Positions 6,046 to 13,069 of a stretch of 16,178 nucleotides of DNA are shown here, one piece after another. The notes beneath the pieces were generated by a model. It saw only the letters and a list, made by a program, of their open reading frames with translations. It searched no databases and was not told where the DNA came from. The stretch comes from JBDKTK01 sp039680225 (lineage in GTDB: Bacteria; Desulfobacterota; Syntrophia; Syntrophales; UBA4778): contig JBDKTK010000374.1 of assembly GCA_039680225.1 (NCBI GenBank), forward strand, positions 1 to 16,178. Reading direction: 5' to 3'. The position numbers were made by a program, and so were the translations under genes. The first letter of the stretch is position 1. The number at the start of each line of letters is the position of its first letter.

Positions 6046-6441
6046 GTGAGTGAAGATTCGGTCCGCAAAAAAACGCAGGAAACAGCAACCAAACTCTTTG
6101 GAAAAGGCATCAAAATGGATCCTCCCTACCTGATGTGGAGGGAGTTCGACAAGGACCTGGCAAATGACTTTTCAAAATTCATAACGGGGAACCTGTATTC
6201 GAGGACAGTGCTGTCCCTGCCCGAGAGGCAGGCTGTCGCATGTGCCATGCTGGCAGCCCTCCGTGCCACAGGTGAGCTCAAGCTGCATGTGAACGCCGCC
6301 CTGAACGTGGGCTGCAACCCAAAGAAGCTTGCGGAGATTTTTTTCCAGGTGGCTACCTATGCGGGTATGCCTGCGGTCAATGAGGCCCTGGAAGTTTATA
6401 AAGAGGTTTTGAAGGAAAGAGGAGAGTGGCCCATTAAGTAA
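6046..6441 (+). CDS. Carboxymuconolactone decarboxylase (PcaC/AhpD) family protein
   Basis: A 131-residue all-helical protein of the carboxymuconolactone decarboxylase superfamily. The central part (LRATGELKLHVNAALNVG, then IFFQVATYAGMPAVNEAL) follows the PcaC pattern. There is no CxxC, so it is not an AhpD-type peroxidase reductase. PcaC itself acts in protocatechuate breakdown, but many anaerobes carry such genes outside that pathway and no other protocatechuate gene is here, so the substrate is unknown. Start: AGGAGG at 6033-6038 lies only 1 nt before the ATG at 6040 but 7 nt before the GTG at 6046, so the GTG (MSEDSVRKK) is chosen. It is transcribed divergently from the lipoprotein gene and convergently with the carboxylase operon. 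Confidence 0.85.
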   Translation: MSEDSVRKKTQETATKLFGKGIKMDPPYLMWREFDKDLANDFSKFITGNLYSRTVLSLPERQAVACAMLAALRATGELKLHVNAALNVGCNPKKLAEIFFQVATYAGMPAVNEALEVYKEVLKERGEWPIK

Positions 6442-6454
6442 CACGGTTAATAAA

Positions 6455-6486
6455 AAAGCCGAACAGCTGCTAAGCTGTTCGGCTTT
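6455..6486. terminator. Bidirectional Rho-independent terminator
   Basis: A 13-14-bp perfect stem (6455-6468/6473-6486; core GCCGAACAGCT/AGCTGTTCGGC) with loop GCTA sits between two convergent genes. On the minus strand it is followed by a run of seven T (strong, ends the carboxylase operon). On the + strand the T-run is short (ends the PcaC-like gene). Confidence 0.9.
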
Positions 6487-6504
6487 ATCAGGGATAAATT
6501 CAAG

Positions 6505-6717
6505 TTACTCAAGTACTATCAGGACTTGATTTGTATCAACTTTATCCTCTTCGGCTACTTTGATCTCTTTCACGGTGCCGGCTGCCGGAGCCAGGATCGC
6601 ATTTTCCATCTTCATGGCTTCGAGAATGATAAGCTCCTCATCCGCTTTTACCTGATCCCCTACTTCCACCAGAATCTCTGCTATTGTACCAGGCATTGGG
6701 GCTACTACGTTGCTCAT
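6505..6717 (-). CDS. Biotin carboxyl carrier protein, minimal stand-alone domain
   Basis: A 70-residue biotinyl-lipoyl domain with the biotinylation motif EAMKM (Lys36) and flanking features of the fold (VVAPMPGTI at 4-12, second-half APAAGTVKEI). It carries carboxybiotin between partner subunits. It is only the minimal domain: the N-terminal extension of AccB and the Ala/Pro linker common in decarboxylase gamma subunits are missing. AGGGAGG precedes the ATG. It is the last gene of the operon, directly before the terminator, and is the obvious carrier for the carboxyltransferase at 8955-10628. No biotin carboxylase is encoded nearby. Confidence 0.95.
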   Translation of the reverse strand: MSNVVAPMPGTIAEILVEVGDQVKADEELIILEAMKMENAILAPAAGTVKEIKVAEEDKVDTNQVLIVLE

Positions 6718-6797
6718 TGGATATCCTCCCTTCAGTTATTAATTCATAAGCAGGGGAGGGATTAAATCCCTCCCCATGATTTATGTTCAAAGCCTGA

Positions 6798-7979
6798 TTA
6801 CTTCTTCCAGGCTGTCGGTCCCCATTTGTCACCCAGGTTCACCTGAGCAGGCCATTCCGGCGGTACCTTCTGTCCCGGTTTCTCGCCAACCTTAGCAATA
6901 AGTTTGGCAAGGCCCGGACGCCCGAATTCCGGATGACCCTCTTTCAGGGTCCTGCCGTTGTAAATTGCCTCTGAACGAAGCCTTTTGCCCATTGACTTTT
7001 CCATCTTGGTGCCGAGCCACAGGACACGGTCAACATTATAGCCGTGCTCGATCCCGAGTTCGTCGATCTGCACAAGCAGGTCTTCAAACGTGATCAGGCC
7101 GACAAAGCGGGGATCCTTGTAGTAATATTCGCCTGTTCCGCGAATGGGGCAGTCGTCCATGAAATTGGCCGGCTGTCCGCCCAATCCGCCGAGGGTGCCT
7201 TCAAACCTGGTGATACCTGCCTGAAGGGCAGCCAGGATCGAGGCCGAAGCTACGCGCTTGGTCTCGTGGAGGTGGCAAAGATGGGCATCGGGGTTAGGCA
7301 TGGCATCCAGGACCATCGAGAAATAGCGGTAGACCTGGGCTGCGGAAGCTGAACCGTCGTGGTCGGCGTGCTCGATATCAAATGCTCCAATGGAGAACCA
7401 TCTTTTTGTGAACTCAACCGCGTCTTCCAGCTTGGTTGCGCCGGTAATGGGGCTGCCCCAGATCGTGCTGACAGTGCCGCACATCTTAATTCCGACGTCC
7501 GCCGCTTTCTTAATGCAGCGCTCCGCCTCTTTCCAGTACTGAGTAAGAGTGGTCCCGGAATTCGCGAAATGGTGCTCGGGGTCGGTGGAGACCATCATCA
7601 GGATGCGGTCCGGGCCGATTCCCTTCTTCTTTAATTCAATTGCGCGATCAACGGCCGGCTCGCGGATCGAAACGGCGGTCATGCATATCTCATCGTAATT
7701 GATTCCGGCGCGCGCCACTCTTTTCTTGAAAGCGTCGCTTCTGAGTGCCGTCAAAACCGCCTCGGCATCCTTGAACTGGGGAATTCCCTCGGGGCTGCCG
7801 AGGTTTGTTACTTCAATTTCCTTGGCGCCGGCCAGGATCATTTCCTGGGCATAAAAAATCTTTGCTGCTGTTGATACAAATCTTTCCTCGTGCTGAAAAC
7901 CATCACGGATCGTGATGTCTCCCAGACATACTTTCTTGGGCATTCTCGGAAATATTTTCCAGAGATCATATTCGGTCAT
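6798..7979 (-). CDS. HMG-CoA lyase-like protein (HMGL-like TIM-barrel family), atypical
   Basis: A 393-residue HMGL-like barrel. The N-terminal DITIRDGFQHEE carries the catalytic Arg-Asp pair (Arg25, Asp26) seen in HMG-CoA lyases as RDGLQ. The metal motif HxH is present as HLHET (His236, His238). The glycine loop that follows reads GLGGQPANFMDDC: Gln269 replaces the catalytic Cys of true HMG-CoA lyases (GLGGCP), and a Cys comes only at 277. The protein is also about 90 residues longer than typical bacterial lyases (about 300), mainly after the barrel. By context (carboxyltransferase, methylglutaconyl-CoA-hydratase-like protein, biotin carrier) it could cleave HMG-CoA or a relative to acetyl-CoA plus a keto acid. 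A different aldol-type or carboxyl-transfer reaction is possible. AGGAGGAGC precedes the start. Family is sure, reaction is not. Confidence 0.85.
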   Translation of the reverse strand: MTEYDLWKIFPRMPKKVCLGDITIRDGFQHEERFVSTAAKIFYAQEMILAGAKEIEVTNLGSPEGIPQFKDAEAVLTALRSDAFKKRVARAGINYDEICMTAVSIREPAVDRAIELKKKGIGPDRILMMVSTDPEHHFANSGTTLTQYWKEAERCIKKAADVGIKMCGTVSTIWGSPITGATKLEDAVEFTKRWFSIGAFDIEHADHDGSASAAQVYRYFSMVLDAMPNPDAHLCHLHETKRVASASILAALQAGITRFEGTLGGLGGQPANFMDDCPIRGTGEYYYKDPRFVGLITFEDLLVQIDELGIEHGYNVDRVLWLGTKMEKSMGKRLRSEAIYNGRTLKEGHPEFGRPGLAKLIAKVGEKPGQKVPPEWPAQVNLGDKWGPTAWKK

Positions 7980-8005
7980 AAAAAGCTCCTCCTGAAGTAA
8001 TTTTT

Positions 8006-8806
8006 TTACTCGCCTTTAAATACAGGCTTGCGCTTCTCGACGAAAGCCGCCAGGGCTTCCAGCCGATCTTTAGTCGGTATTGTAACCTCGTAAGCCTTGG
8101 ATTCGAGCGGCAGGGCAACGCCCAGACTGCACTCGGACCCGTAATTCAGGGCGAACTTCGCCTGGGCCACGCCTATCGGGCCGTTCTTGGCGATTTCGCG
8201 GGCCAGTTCCAGGGCCGCATCCATCAGCTTGTCGGGTTCAACTACTTTGCTGACAAGGCCGATATCAAGCGCCGTCTGGGCGTTGATCCGCCTTGCGGTG
8301 TAAATAAGTTCCTTTGCCTTGGCCACGCCTACTATCCTGGGCAGCCTCTGGGTCCCGCCCGCGCCGGGAATAATGGCCAGGCTGGTCTCCGTCAGTCCCA
8401 TCAATACATTGGAAGAGGCGACACGGATATCGCAGGCCAGCGCCAGTTCCGTGCCGCCGCCGAATGCGAAACCGTTGATGGCGGCGATGACCGGTATGCG
8501 CACATTTTCCACCGCGGTGAATGTATTGCGGATTGTGAAAATGAAACGCCTTACCTGGTCCTGGGTAAGAGTCCTTCTCTCCTTGAGGTCGGCGCCCGTT
8601 GAGAATGACCATTTCTTGGGTTCATCGCCGGCCTTTGCACCCGTAATTATGATGCAGCGGAGGTTCAAGTCGAAATTTGCCTCGCGGATGACATCCGCGA
8701 GTACGGCAAGAAGATCGAAATTAAAGCAGTTCATGGCATCCGGACGATTCAGGGTCAGAATCAGGATGCCGTCATCGGTCCTTTCCTGAAGTAATATATC
8801 GGCCAT
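8006..8806 (-). CDS. Enoyl-CoA hydratase/crotonase, methylglutaconyl-CoA hydratase-like
   Basis: A 266-residue crotonase-fold hydratase. Both catalytic glutamates are present, in GGGTELALACD and in GLTETSLAIIPGAGGTQRLP; the backbone oxyanion-hole segment FSTGADLKER is intact. The second block and the C-terminal TIPTKDRLEALAAFVEKR closely follow the AUH/LiuC (3-methylglutaconyl-CoA hydratase) pattern as I remember it, which suits the neighbouring carboxyltransferase and lyase-like genes. Expected reaction: reversible hydration of 3-methylglutaconyl-CoA to HMG-CoA in the cytoplasm. The frame is open to 8872, but AAAGGAG lies 8 nt before the ATG at 8806 and the protein aligns from there (MADILLQER), so the longer form is rejected. 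The gene ends 26 nt before the lyase-like gene. Confidence 0.88.
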   Translation of the reverse strand: MADILLQERTDDGILILTLNRPDAMNCFNFDLLAVLADVIREANFDLNLRCIIITGAKAGDEPKKWSFSTGADLKERRTLTQDQVRRFIFTIRNTFTAVENVRIPVIAAINGFAFGGGTELALACDIRVASSNVLMGLTETSLAIIPGAGGTQRLPRIVGVAKAKELIYTARRINAQTALDIGLVSKVVEPDKLMDAALELAREIAKNGPIGVAQAKFALNYGSECSLGVALPLESKAYEVTIPTKDRLEALAAFVEKRKPVFKGE

Positions 8807-8864
8807 TTTAATTCTCCTTTTTGACAAATTAGTGATTCTATCCTTCGCTCTTTTCGCGCCGAGA

Positions 8865-8931
8865 CCGCACAATCACATTTACTGCGGCATGCTTGCGCAT
8901 GCCGCAGTCCCAAGTTGAATTTATTGTGCGG
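8865..8931. repeat. Large nested intergenic hairpin between carboxyltransferase and hydratase genes
   Basis: An inner perfect 12-bp stem with a 4-nt loop, ACTGCGGCATGC/GCATGCCGCAGT (8881-8892/8897-8908), sits inside an outer 9-bp stem, CCGCACAAT/ATTGTGCGG (8865-8873/8923-8931). The outer stem can extend by GAG/CTC across a bulge. Neither strand has a T-run after it, so it is not an ordinary terminator. A role in mRNA processing or stability inside the operon, or a REP-like element, is inference. Confidence 0.75.
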
Positions 8932-8954
8932 GCCTCAGCCTGTCGAGCCCCGGA

Positions 8955-10628
8955 TTAGACCTTCAGATCGCCCCAATCGGTTCTTGCAATTGGTACGCGG
9001 TAGCAAAGCTCAAGCGCCCTGCAGAGTTTATTCCTTACTTCGCTGAATGCGATGACGCCGTCATGGAACAGCAGCGACCCGGTGAGGAACGGATGTCCTT
9101 CCGAATCGTACCTGTCTCTCATCATCTGGCGGAATTTGGCCATATCTTCTTCATCGACCTTGTTCCCCTTGGCTTCGATGTTCTTCCTGCGCACGGACTC
9201 AACAATGAATCCCGCCGTCTCGCCGGACATAACCGTGGTGCGGCCCCTCATGTTGGTGAAACAGAATACCGGCTTGAAGGCCCTTCCGCACATTCCGTAG
9301 TTGGCGGCGCCGTGGTCGGGGCCGATAACATACTGGATTTTGGGGACGTTCAGAACCGAGGTCGTGCGGACCATGTCGGAACCGTATTTCCCGATTCCGC
9401 CCCATTCCTCGGACTTGCCGACCATGTAGCCGGGGGAACCCTGGAGGAAGAGGACCGGGAGGTTGGAATTGCCGCAGCGGATCATCCACTCTGTGGCTTT
9501 CCGGGCTGCTTCAATGTAAATGACGCCGTTGCCGCTGGAGGCGATGACGCCGATCGGCATACCGTTCATCCACATTTTCCCTGCACAAATGCTTTCTCCG
9601 CGGCCCAGGCCGTAAGTCGGCTTGTACTCATGGAAATAGCTGTCATCGGCCAGGCACTTCAGGGTGTCTTTTATGTTGATTGCGTGATAGGTGTTGGCAG
9701 GTGTGTTGCGCATCATTTCCTGGAAATCGAACTTCGGGGGGGCAGGTTTCTTCTTGTCGCAGTGGAGCGACTGGCCCGGCTCGAACTCGATGATGTCGCG
9801 CAGCTTCTTGATCCCTTCTTCCTGGGACCTTACGAAGTGGTCGCATCCGCCGGAGTGCTGGGTATGGACATAGGCGCCGCCCAGGTCTTCGGGAGAAACG
9901 GTTTCGCCGATAGCCGACTTGACCATCGGGGGGCCCGCCAGGAATGCAAATGCGAGCTTTTCGATCATGATGGATTCGGAAGCGAGGTAAACAATGTAAG
10001 CTCCGCCTGCGGTATTACCGCCCGTGGAGAGCGTGTACTGCTTGATTCCCAGGGATGACATCCGGCACATATTGTAGAACATGGTGCCGAAATGGCCGTC
10101 GTCAGCGAAGCATCCGAGCTGCAGGGGAAGGTTGATTCCGCCCGAGTCCGCAATGTAGATGCAGGGGAGCCTGAGGCGCTCTGCTATGGCCTGGGCCCTC
10201 ATGTGCTTTTTAAGGGTGATCGGGAAATAGGTGCCTGCTGCATAACGGTTCTCGTTCGCGAAAATCATGCAGTCTTTGCCGTGGACGGTTCCGACTCCGG
10301 TAACCATGCCGCCGCCGGGGATATGGCCGCGCTTTTCCGATTCGTAAATTTCGCCGCCATAGAGCTTAACTTTACCGATGTTGTAGCCGGCGTCCTGTCC
10401 CAGCTCAAAAAATTCACTTCCCGGGTCGATGATTGCGCTGATAAGGTCGCGCATCGGTTTTTTGCCCTGCTTCGCGAGACGGGCCAACTGATCCTCGCCG
10501 CCGATGTTCAAGGCTTCCTGGCGATGTTTAAAGAGAATCTCGTCCTGTTCCGTCCAATGTTTCAGGTTCTCTTCTCTTTCAAGTGCAAGCCTTTCGGCCC
10601 TCGTCATACGTTTCTTTTCTTCTGCCAT
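8955..10628 (-). CDS. Biotin-dependent acyl-CoA carboxyltransferase (methylcrotonyl-CoA carboxylase beta-like)
   Basis: A 557-residue carboxyltransferase with both crotonase-like halves fused. The N half shows DSGGINLPLQ (161-170), HFGTMFYN and STGGNTAGGAY (201-211, oxyanion glycines), then AGPPMVKSAIGE and SPEDLGGAYVHT. The C half shows GYMVGKSEEWGGIGKYG (400-416), GAANYGMCGRAF and RTTVMSGE. The pattern is nearest to methylcrotonyl-CoA carboxylase beta; geranyl-CoA carboxylase and glutaconyl-CoA decarboxylase alpha are the alternatives. It would move CO2 between carboxybiotin and an acyl-CoA. It heads an operon with the hydratase, lyase-like and biotin-carrier genes, matching lower leucine/isovalerate breakdown. 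The biotin carboxylase partner is absent from the window. The N-terminus (1-40) is highly charged and helical. GAGGAGG precedes the ATG. Confidence 0.92.
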   Translation of the reverse strand: MAEEKKRMTRAERLALEREENLKHWTEQDEILFKHRQEALNIGGEDQLARLAKQGKKPMRDLISAIIDPGSEFFELGQDAGYNIGKVKLYGGEIYESEKRGHIPGGGMVTGVGTVHGKDCMIFANENRYAAGTYFPITLKKHMRAQAIAERLRLPCIYIADSGGINLPLQLGCFADDGHFGTMFYNMCRMSSLGIKQYTLSTGGNTAGGAYIVYLASESIMIEKLAFAFLAGPPMVKSAIGETVSPEDLGGAYVHTQHSGGCDHFVRSQEEGIKKLRDIIEFEPGQSLHCDKKKPAPPKFDFQEMMRNTPANTYHAINIKDTLKCLADDSYFHEYKPTYGLGRGESICAGKMWMNGMPIGVIASSGNGVIYIEAARKATEWMIRCGNSNLPVLFLQGSPGYMVGKSEEWGGIGKYGSDMVRTTSVLNVPKIQYVIGPDHGAANYGMCGRAFKPVFCFTNMRGRTTVMSGETAGFIVESVRRKNIEAKGNKVDEEDMAKFRQMMRDRYDSEGHPFLTGSLLFHDGVIAFSEVRNKLCRALELCYRVPIARTDWGDLKV

Positions 10629-10722
10629 TAAAGAATCCTCCTCTCTTGATATTCAGACCTGATATTCTCACTGCCGCCAAAACCGGGCAAGGTTGATGAG
10701 CCATTAGAAATCAATACTGAAG

Positions 10723-10752
10723 CTTATACAATTTTTGCAAAATGTACAGCAA
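10723..10752 (-). promoter_or_regulatory. Possible promoter of the carboxylase operon
   Basis: On the minus strand TTGCTG (10752-10747) is followed after 18 bp by TATAAG (10728-10723), matching five of six -10 positions but only three of six at -35. It would give a leader of about 90 nt. The TTTTGCAA/TTGCAAAA inverted repeat (10733-10740/10758-10765) overlaps the spacer and the region upstream, a possible operator. Confidence 0.35.
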
Positions 10753-10808
10753 ATTTGTTGCAAAAAGGCCCGGTAAGAATCGGTGTGTGCCTTAGCACCA
10801 TCCCATGT

Positions 10809-10859
10809 AAAAAGCAAGCAAAACCTTTGTAAGTGTATGTTCTTTTCGGTTTTGCCTGC
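10809..10859 (-). terminator. Possible leader terminator or attenuator upstream of the carboxylase operon
   Basis: Read on the minus strand, GCAGGCAAAACC (10859-10848) pairs with GGTTTTGCTTGC (10825-10814) over 12 positions, one of them G-U, across a 22-nt loop, and is followed by TTTTT (10813-10809). On the + strand one pair becomes an A-C mismatch and there is no T-run, so the minus direction is favoured. No gene precedes it on that strand, so any transcript it ends would be a leader or small RNA. Confidence 0.4.
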
Positions 10860-10916
10860 TGGAAAAAGCCGTTCAAAGATAAAGGTTGCATAAGGGTTAA
10901 AAAGAGCCGTCGTTTT

Positions 10917-10960
10917 TTGACAGGAAGTTGATTTCATGTTAAAAAAATCAACTTTATAAA
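10917..10960 (+). promoter_or_regulatory. Promoter of the mazG-queA-tgt-sec run, overlapped by a palindrome
   Basis: TTGACA (10917-10922) is followed after 17 bp by TAAAAA (10940-10945). An alternative -10, TATAAA, lies at 10955-10960 with a weak -35. A perfect 9-bp inverted repeat AAGTTGATT/AATCAACTT (10925-10933/10946-10954) spans the spacer and -10, where a bound repressor would block polymerase. Confidence 0.5.
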
Positions 10961-10985
10961 AACTGAGCGGGAGCAATGAAAAGTA

Positions 10986-11804
10986 ATGGGCTATGTGTCC
11001 GGAGGTCCCGAAAAATTCAAAAATCTGCTGGACCTGATAACCCGGCTTCGCTCCCCCGAGGGCGGGTGCCCCTGGGACATCAAACAGGACAGCCGGACCG
11101 TGGGCAAATATCTTATCGAGGAGGCCTATGAGGTCCTGGACGCCCTGGATTCAGGCAAACCCGGGGACCTCCGGGAGGAACTGGGAGACCTGCTGTTCCA
11201 GATATTGTTCCTGGCCCGGATTGAAGAAGAGAAGGGCCGGTTCGATATCGGCGACGTGCTGGAGGAGATAACCGAAAAGATGGTCCGGAGGCACCCCCAC
11301 GTCTTCGGCGACGCGACCGTCAGCGGGGTGGACGAGGTCAAGGCGAACTGGGAAGCGATAAAAACCGTTGAGAAGGCGGAAAAAGGCGCAAGCGCAGAAG
11401 GGGAGGGCCGCCTCGGGAAGGTCCCCCGGTCAATGCCCGCCCTGCCAAGGGCCCAGAAAATAACCGAAGCTGCGTCAAGGGTGGGATTCGACTGGGACAG
11501 CGTGGACGGCATCCTGGCAAAGATTGAAGAGGAGATCGGGGAATTCAGGGCCGCACTGGCCGGCGGTGCCCGGGAGGAAATCTCAGACGAAATCGGCGAT
11601 ATCCTGTTTTCCACGGTGAACCTGTCGAGATTCCTGGGGATCAGCGCCGAAGAGGCGCTGCGGGCCGCGATTAAAAAATTCTCCGACCGGTTCCGCTTTG
11701 TGGAGGAAACCTTGAAGGAACAGGGCAGGAGCGTCGAAACAGCGGGAATCGCCGAGATGGACTCGCTCTGGGAACTCTATAAGAAAAAAAATCCCGGAAG
11801 GTGA
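10986..11804 (+). CDS. mazG: Nucleoside triphosphate pyrophosphohydrolase MazG
   Basis: A 272-residue cytoplasmic enzyme that hydrolyses nucleoside triphosphates to monophosphates and pyrophosphate, clearing abnormal nucleotides. Two tandem MazG domains are present. The first has CPWD (28-31), EEAYE (Glu45, Glu46, Glu49) and ELGD (Glu65, Asp68). The second has EEIGE (Glu182, Glu183, Glu186) and EIGD (Glu202, Asp205). Both Mg-binding sets are complete, and length matches the E. coli type (about 263). The linker (about 127-147) is Ala/Glu/Gly-rich. The ribosome-binding site is weak and distant (GGGAG about 12 nt before the ATG), so the start is slightly uncertain; no better in-frame start is seen. 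It is followed at 7 nt by the DUF2065 gene. Confidence 0.95.
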   Translation: MGYVSGGPEKFKNLLDLITRLRSPEGGCPWDIKQDSRTVGKYLIEEAYEVLDALDSGKPGDLREELGDLLFQILFLARIEEEKGRFDIGDVLEEITEKMVRRHPHVFGDATVSGVDEVKANWEAIKTVEKAEKGASAEGEGRLGKVPRSMPALPRAQKITEAASRVGFDWDSVDGILAKIEEEIGEFRAALAGGAREEISDEIGDILFSTVNLSRFLGISAEEALRAAIKKFSDRFRFVEETLKEQGRSVETAGIAEMDSLWELYKKKNPGR

Positions 11805-11811
11805 AAGGCTT

Positions 11812-11997
11812 TTGAAATACTTTATGTGCGTAATTGGAATGGTCATGGTGATCGAGGGGTTGCCCTATTTTGCCTTCCCATCCAAAATCAAGGCCTTCCT
11901 TCTCAAGCTCCCGGAGGTCCCCGACGATCGCCTGAGGCTGTACGGGATTATCGCAATCACGGCGGGATTGGTCCTGGTATATTTTGGGACCAGGTAA
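11812..11997 (+). CDS. DUF2065 family small membrane protein (YjeT-like)
   Basis: A 61-residue protein with two membrane segments (about 2-21 and 43-59) separated by a short loop with LPEVPDDRLRLYG. The EGLPYFAFP motif after the first segment and the layout match the DUF2065/YjeT family, whose function is unknown. The start is TTG at 11812, giving MKYF; GGAAGG lies about 10 nt upstream. An ATG at 11824 would remove four residues from the first membrane segment. It sits 7 nt after mazG and 33 nt before queA, so it is probably co-transcribed. Confidence 0.8.
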   Translation: MKYFMCVIGMVMVIEGLPYFAFPSKIKAFLLKLPEVPDDRLRLYGIIAITAGLVLVYFGTR

Positions 11998-12030
11998 GCC
12001 GAATCCGTTTCAGGATACTTTTTTCCCAGA

Positions 12031-13059
12031 ATGAAATTAGCTGAATTTGATTACAATCTTCCGGGAGGACTTATTGCCCAGGCGCCGGCCGGGGCAAGGG
12101 ATGAATCCCGGCTCATGAGGCTCGACCGGAAAACCGGGGAAATACGCACGGCCCTGTTTAAGGACTTGCCGCGTTTCCTCAGGAAAGACGACTTGCTCGT
12201 TGTAAACGATTCCCGGGTTGTCCCCTGCCGGCTGTACGGCCGCAAGGGAACGGGCGCGGAAATAGAGATCCTCCTGTTGAGAAAACATGGAGAAGCAGTA
12301 TGGGAGGCGCTTCTCAGGCCGGGAAAAAGGGTCCGGGAAAACACAATCCTCCATTTCGGCCCGGAGATTTCGGGTGAGGCGAAGGTCGTAAAAAAGATTT
12401 CCGATAAGGCCTGGCTTCTCGAGTTCAGGACGGAAACGGATTTTGAGACTTTCCTCAGAATCAAAGGCCGGGCCCCGCTCCCCCCCTATATAAAGAGGTC
12501 GGCGCAAAACGATGCCGCTCGCGATCTCGAACGCTACCAGACCGTTTATGCGCGGGTTCCGGGTTCCGTCGCGGCGCCTACTGCGGGACTGCATTTCACC
12601 CGTGATGTCCTGGGCCAATTGGGTGACAGGGGGATTGGCATTGCGGAAATAACGCTGCATGTGGGTTACGGGACGTTCCTGCCCATCACGGCTGAAAATG
12701 TCGAAGAACATGAAATGGAAGAGGAATTCTTCGAAATAGGAGAACAGAGCGCCGCTGCGATAAACCGGGCGCCCAGGGTCATTGCCGTGGGGACCACTTC
12801 TACAAGGGTCCTGGAGAGCGTGTCCGATGAGAAGGGGAGGGTCAAAGCGGCCGGGGGGTCCACGAAGCTCTTCATTTACCCGGGTTACCGGTTCAAGAGG
12901 GTGGAGGGATTGATCACCAATTTCCACCTGCCCAAATCCTCCCTGTTCCTGCTGGCGGCCGCTTTTGCCGGGAAGGAGAACCTGCTGAGGGCATATGAAA
13001 CGGCAATCAGGGAGAAGTTCCGGTTTTACAGTTACGGCGACTGCATGCTGATTATCTAA
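12031..13059 (+). CDS. queA: S-adenosylmethionine:tRNA ribosyltransferase-isomerase
   Basis: A 342-residue cytoplasmic enzyme that transfers and isomerises the ribosyl part of S-adenosylmethionine onto 7-aminomethyl-7-deazaguanine in tRNA, forming epoxyqueuosine. The N-terminus FDYNLPGGLIAQAP, then DDLLVVNDSRVVPCRLYGRK, WEALLRPGKR, RYQTVYA, GSVAAPTAGLHFT, HVGYGTF, VGTTSTRVLES, FIYPGY and ITNFHLPKSSL are all typical of QueA. Length is close to E. coli (356). No strong ribosome-binding site precedes the ATG. It sits 4 nt before the first possible tgt start, so the two queuosine enzymes are coupled. Confidence 0.97.
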   Translation: MKLAEFDYNLPGGLIAQAPAGARDESRLMRLDRKTGEIRTALFKDLPRFLRKDDLLVVNDSRVVPCRLYGRKGTGAEIEILLLRKHGEAVWEALLRPGKRVRENTILHFGPEISGEAKVVKKISDKAWLLEFRTETDFETFLRIKGRAPLPPYIKRSAQNDAARDLERYQTVYARVPGSVAAPTAGLHFTRDVLGQLGDRGIGIAEITLHVGYGTFLPITAENVEEHEMEEEFFEIGEQSAAAINRAPRVIAVGTTSTRVLESVSDEKGRVKAAGGSTKLFIYPGYRFKRVEGLITNFHLPKSSLFLLAAAFAGKENLLRAYETAIREKFRFYSYGDCMLII

Positions 13060-13069
13060 GGGAGTGAAC

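Larger units (their letters stand above)
10629..10985. other. Divergent intergenic region between the carboxylase operon and mazG
   Basis: No credible gene is present in these 357 bp. The region holds a candidate promoter for each direction (separate entries) and an imperfect 12-bp hairpin at 10814-10859 followed by five T on the minus strand. There is also an inverted repeat TTTTGCAA/TTGCAAAA (10733-10740/10758-10765) beside the minus-strand promoter. The open frame at 10704-10976 on the minus strand has no ribosome-binding site and no recognisable protein features. Confidence 0.6.

Noticed and set aside
8807..8872. Longer start for the crotonase gene (MCGLGAKRAKD...)
   Set aside because: AAAGGAG is placed for the ATG at 8806, and the crotonase homology begins there; the extension reads through the intergenic hairpin region.
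9063..10058. Long (331-codon) + strand open frame antisense to the carboxyltransferase
   Set aside because: The minus-strand carboxyltransferase is certain; the antisense reading has no domain features and is explained by GC-rich third positions.
10704..10976. 90-codon open frame on the minus strand between the carboxylase operon and mazG
   Set aside because: AT-rich low-complexity reading (many Phe, Cys, Lys), no ribosome-binding site, and it overlaps the promoters and hairpins of a divergent intergenic region.
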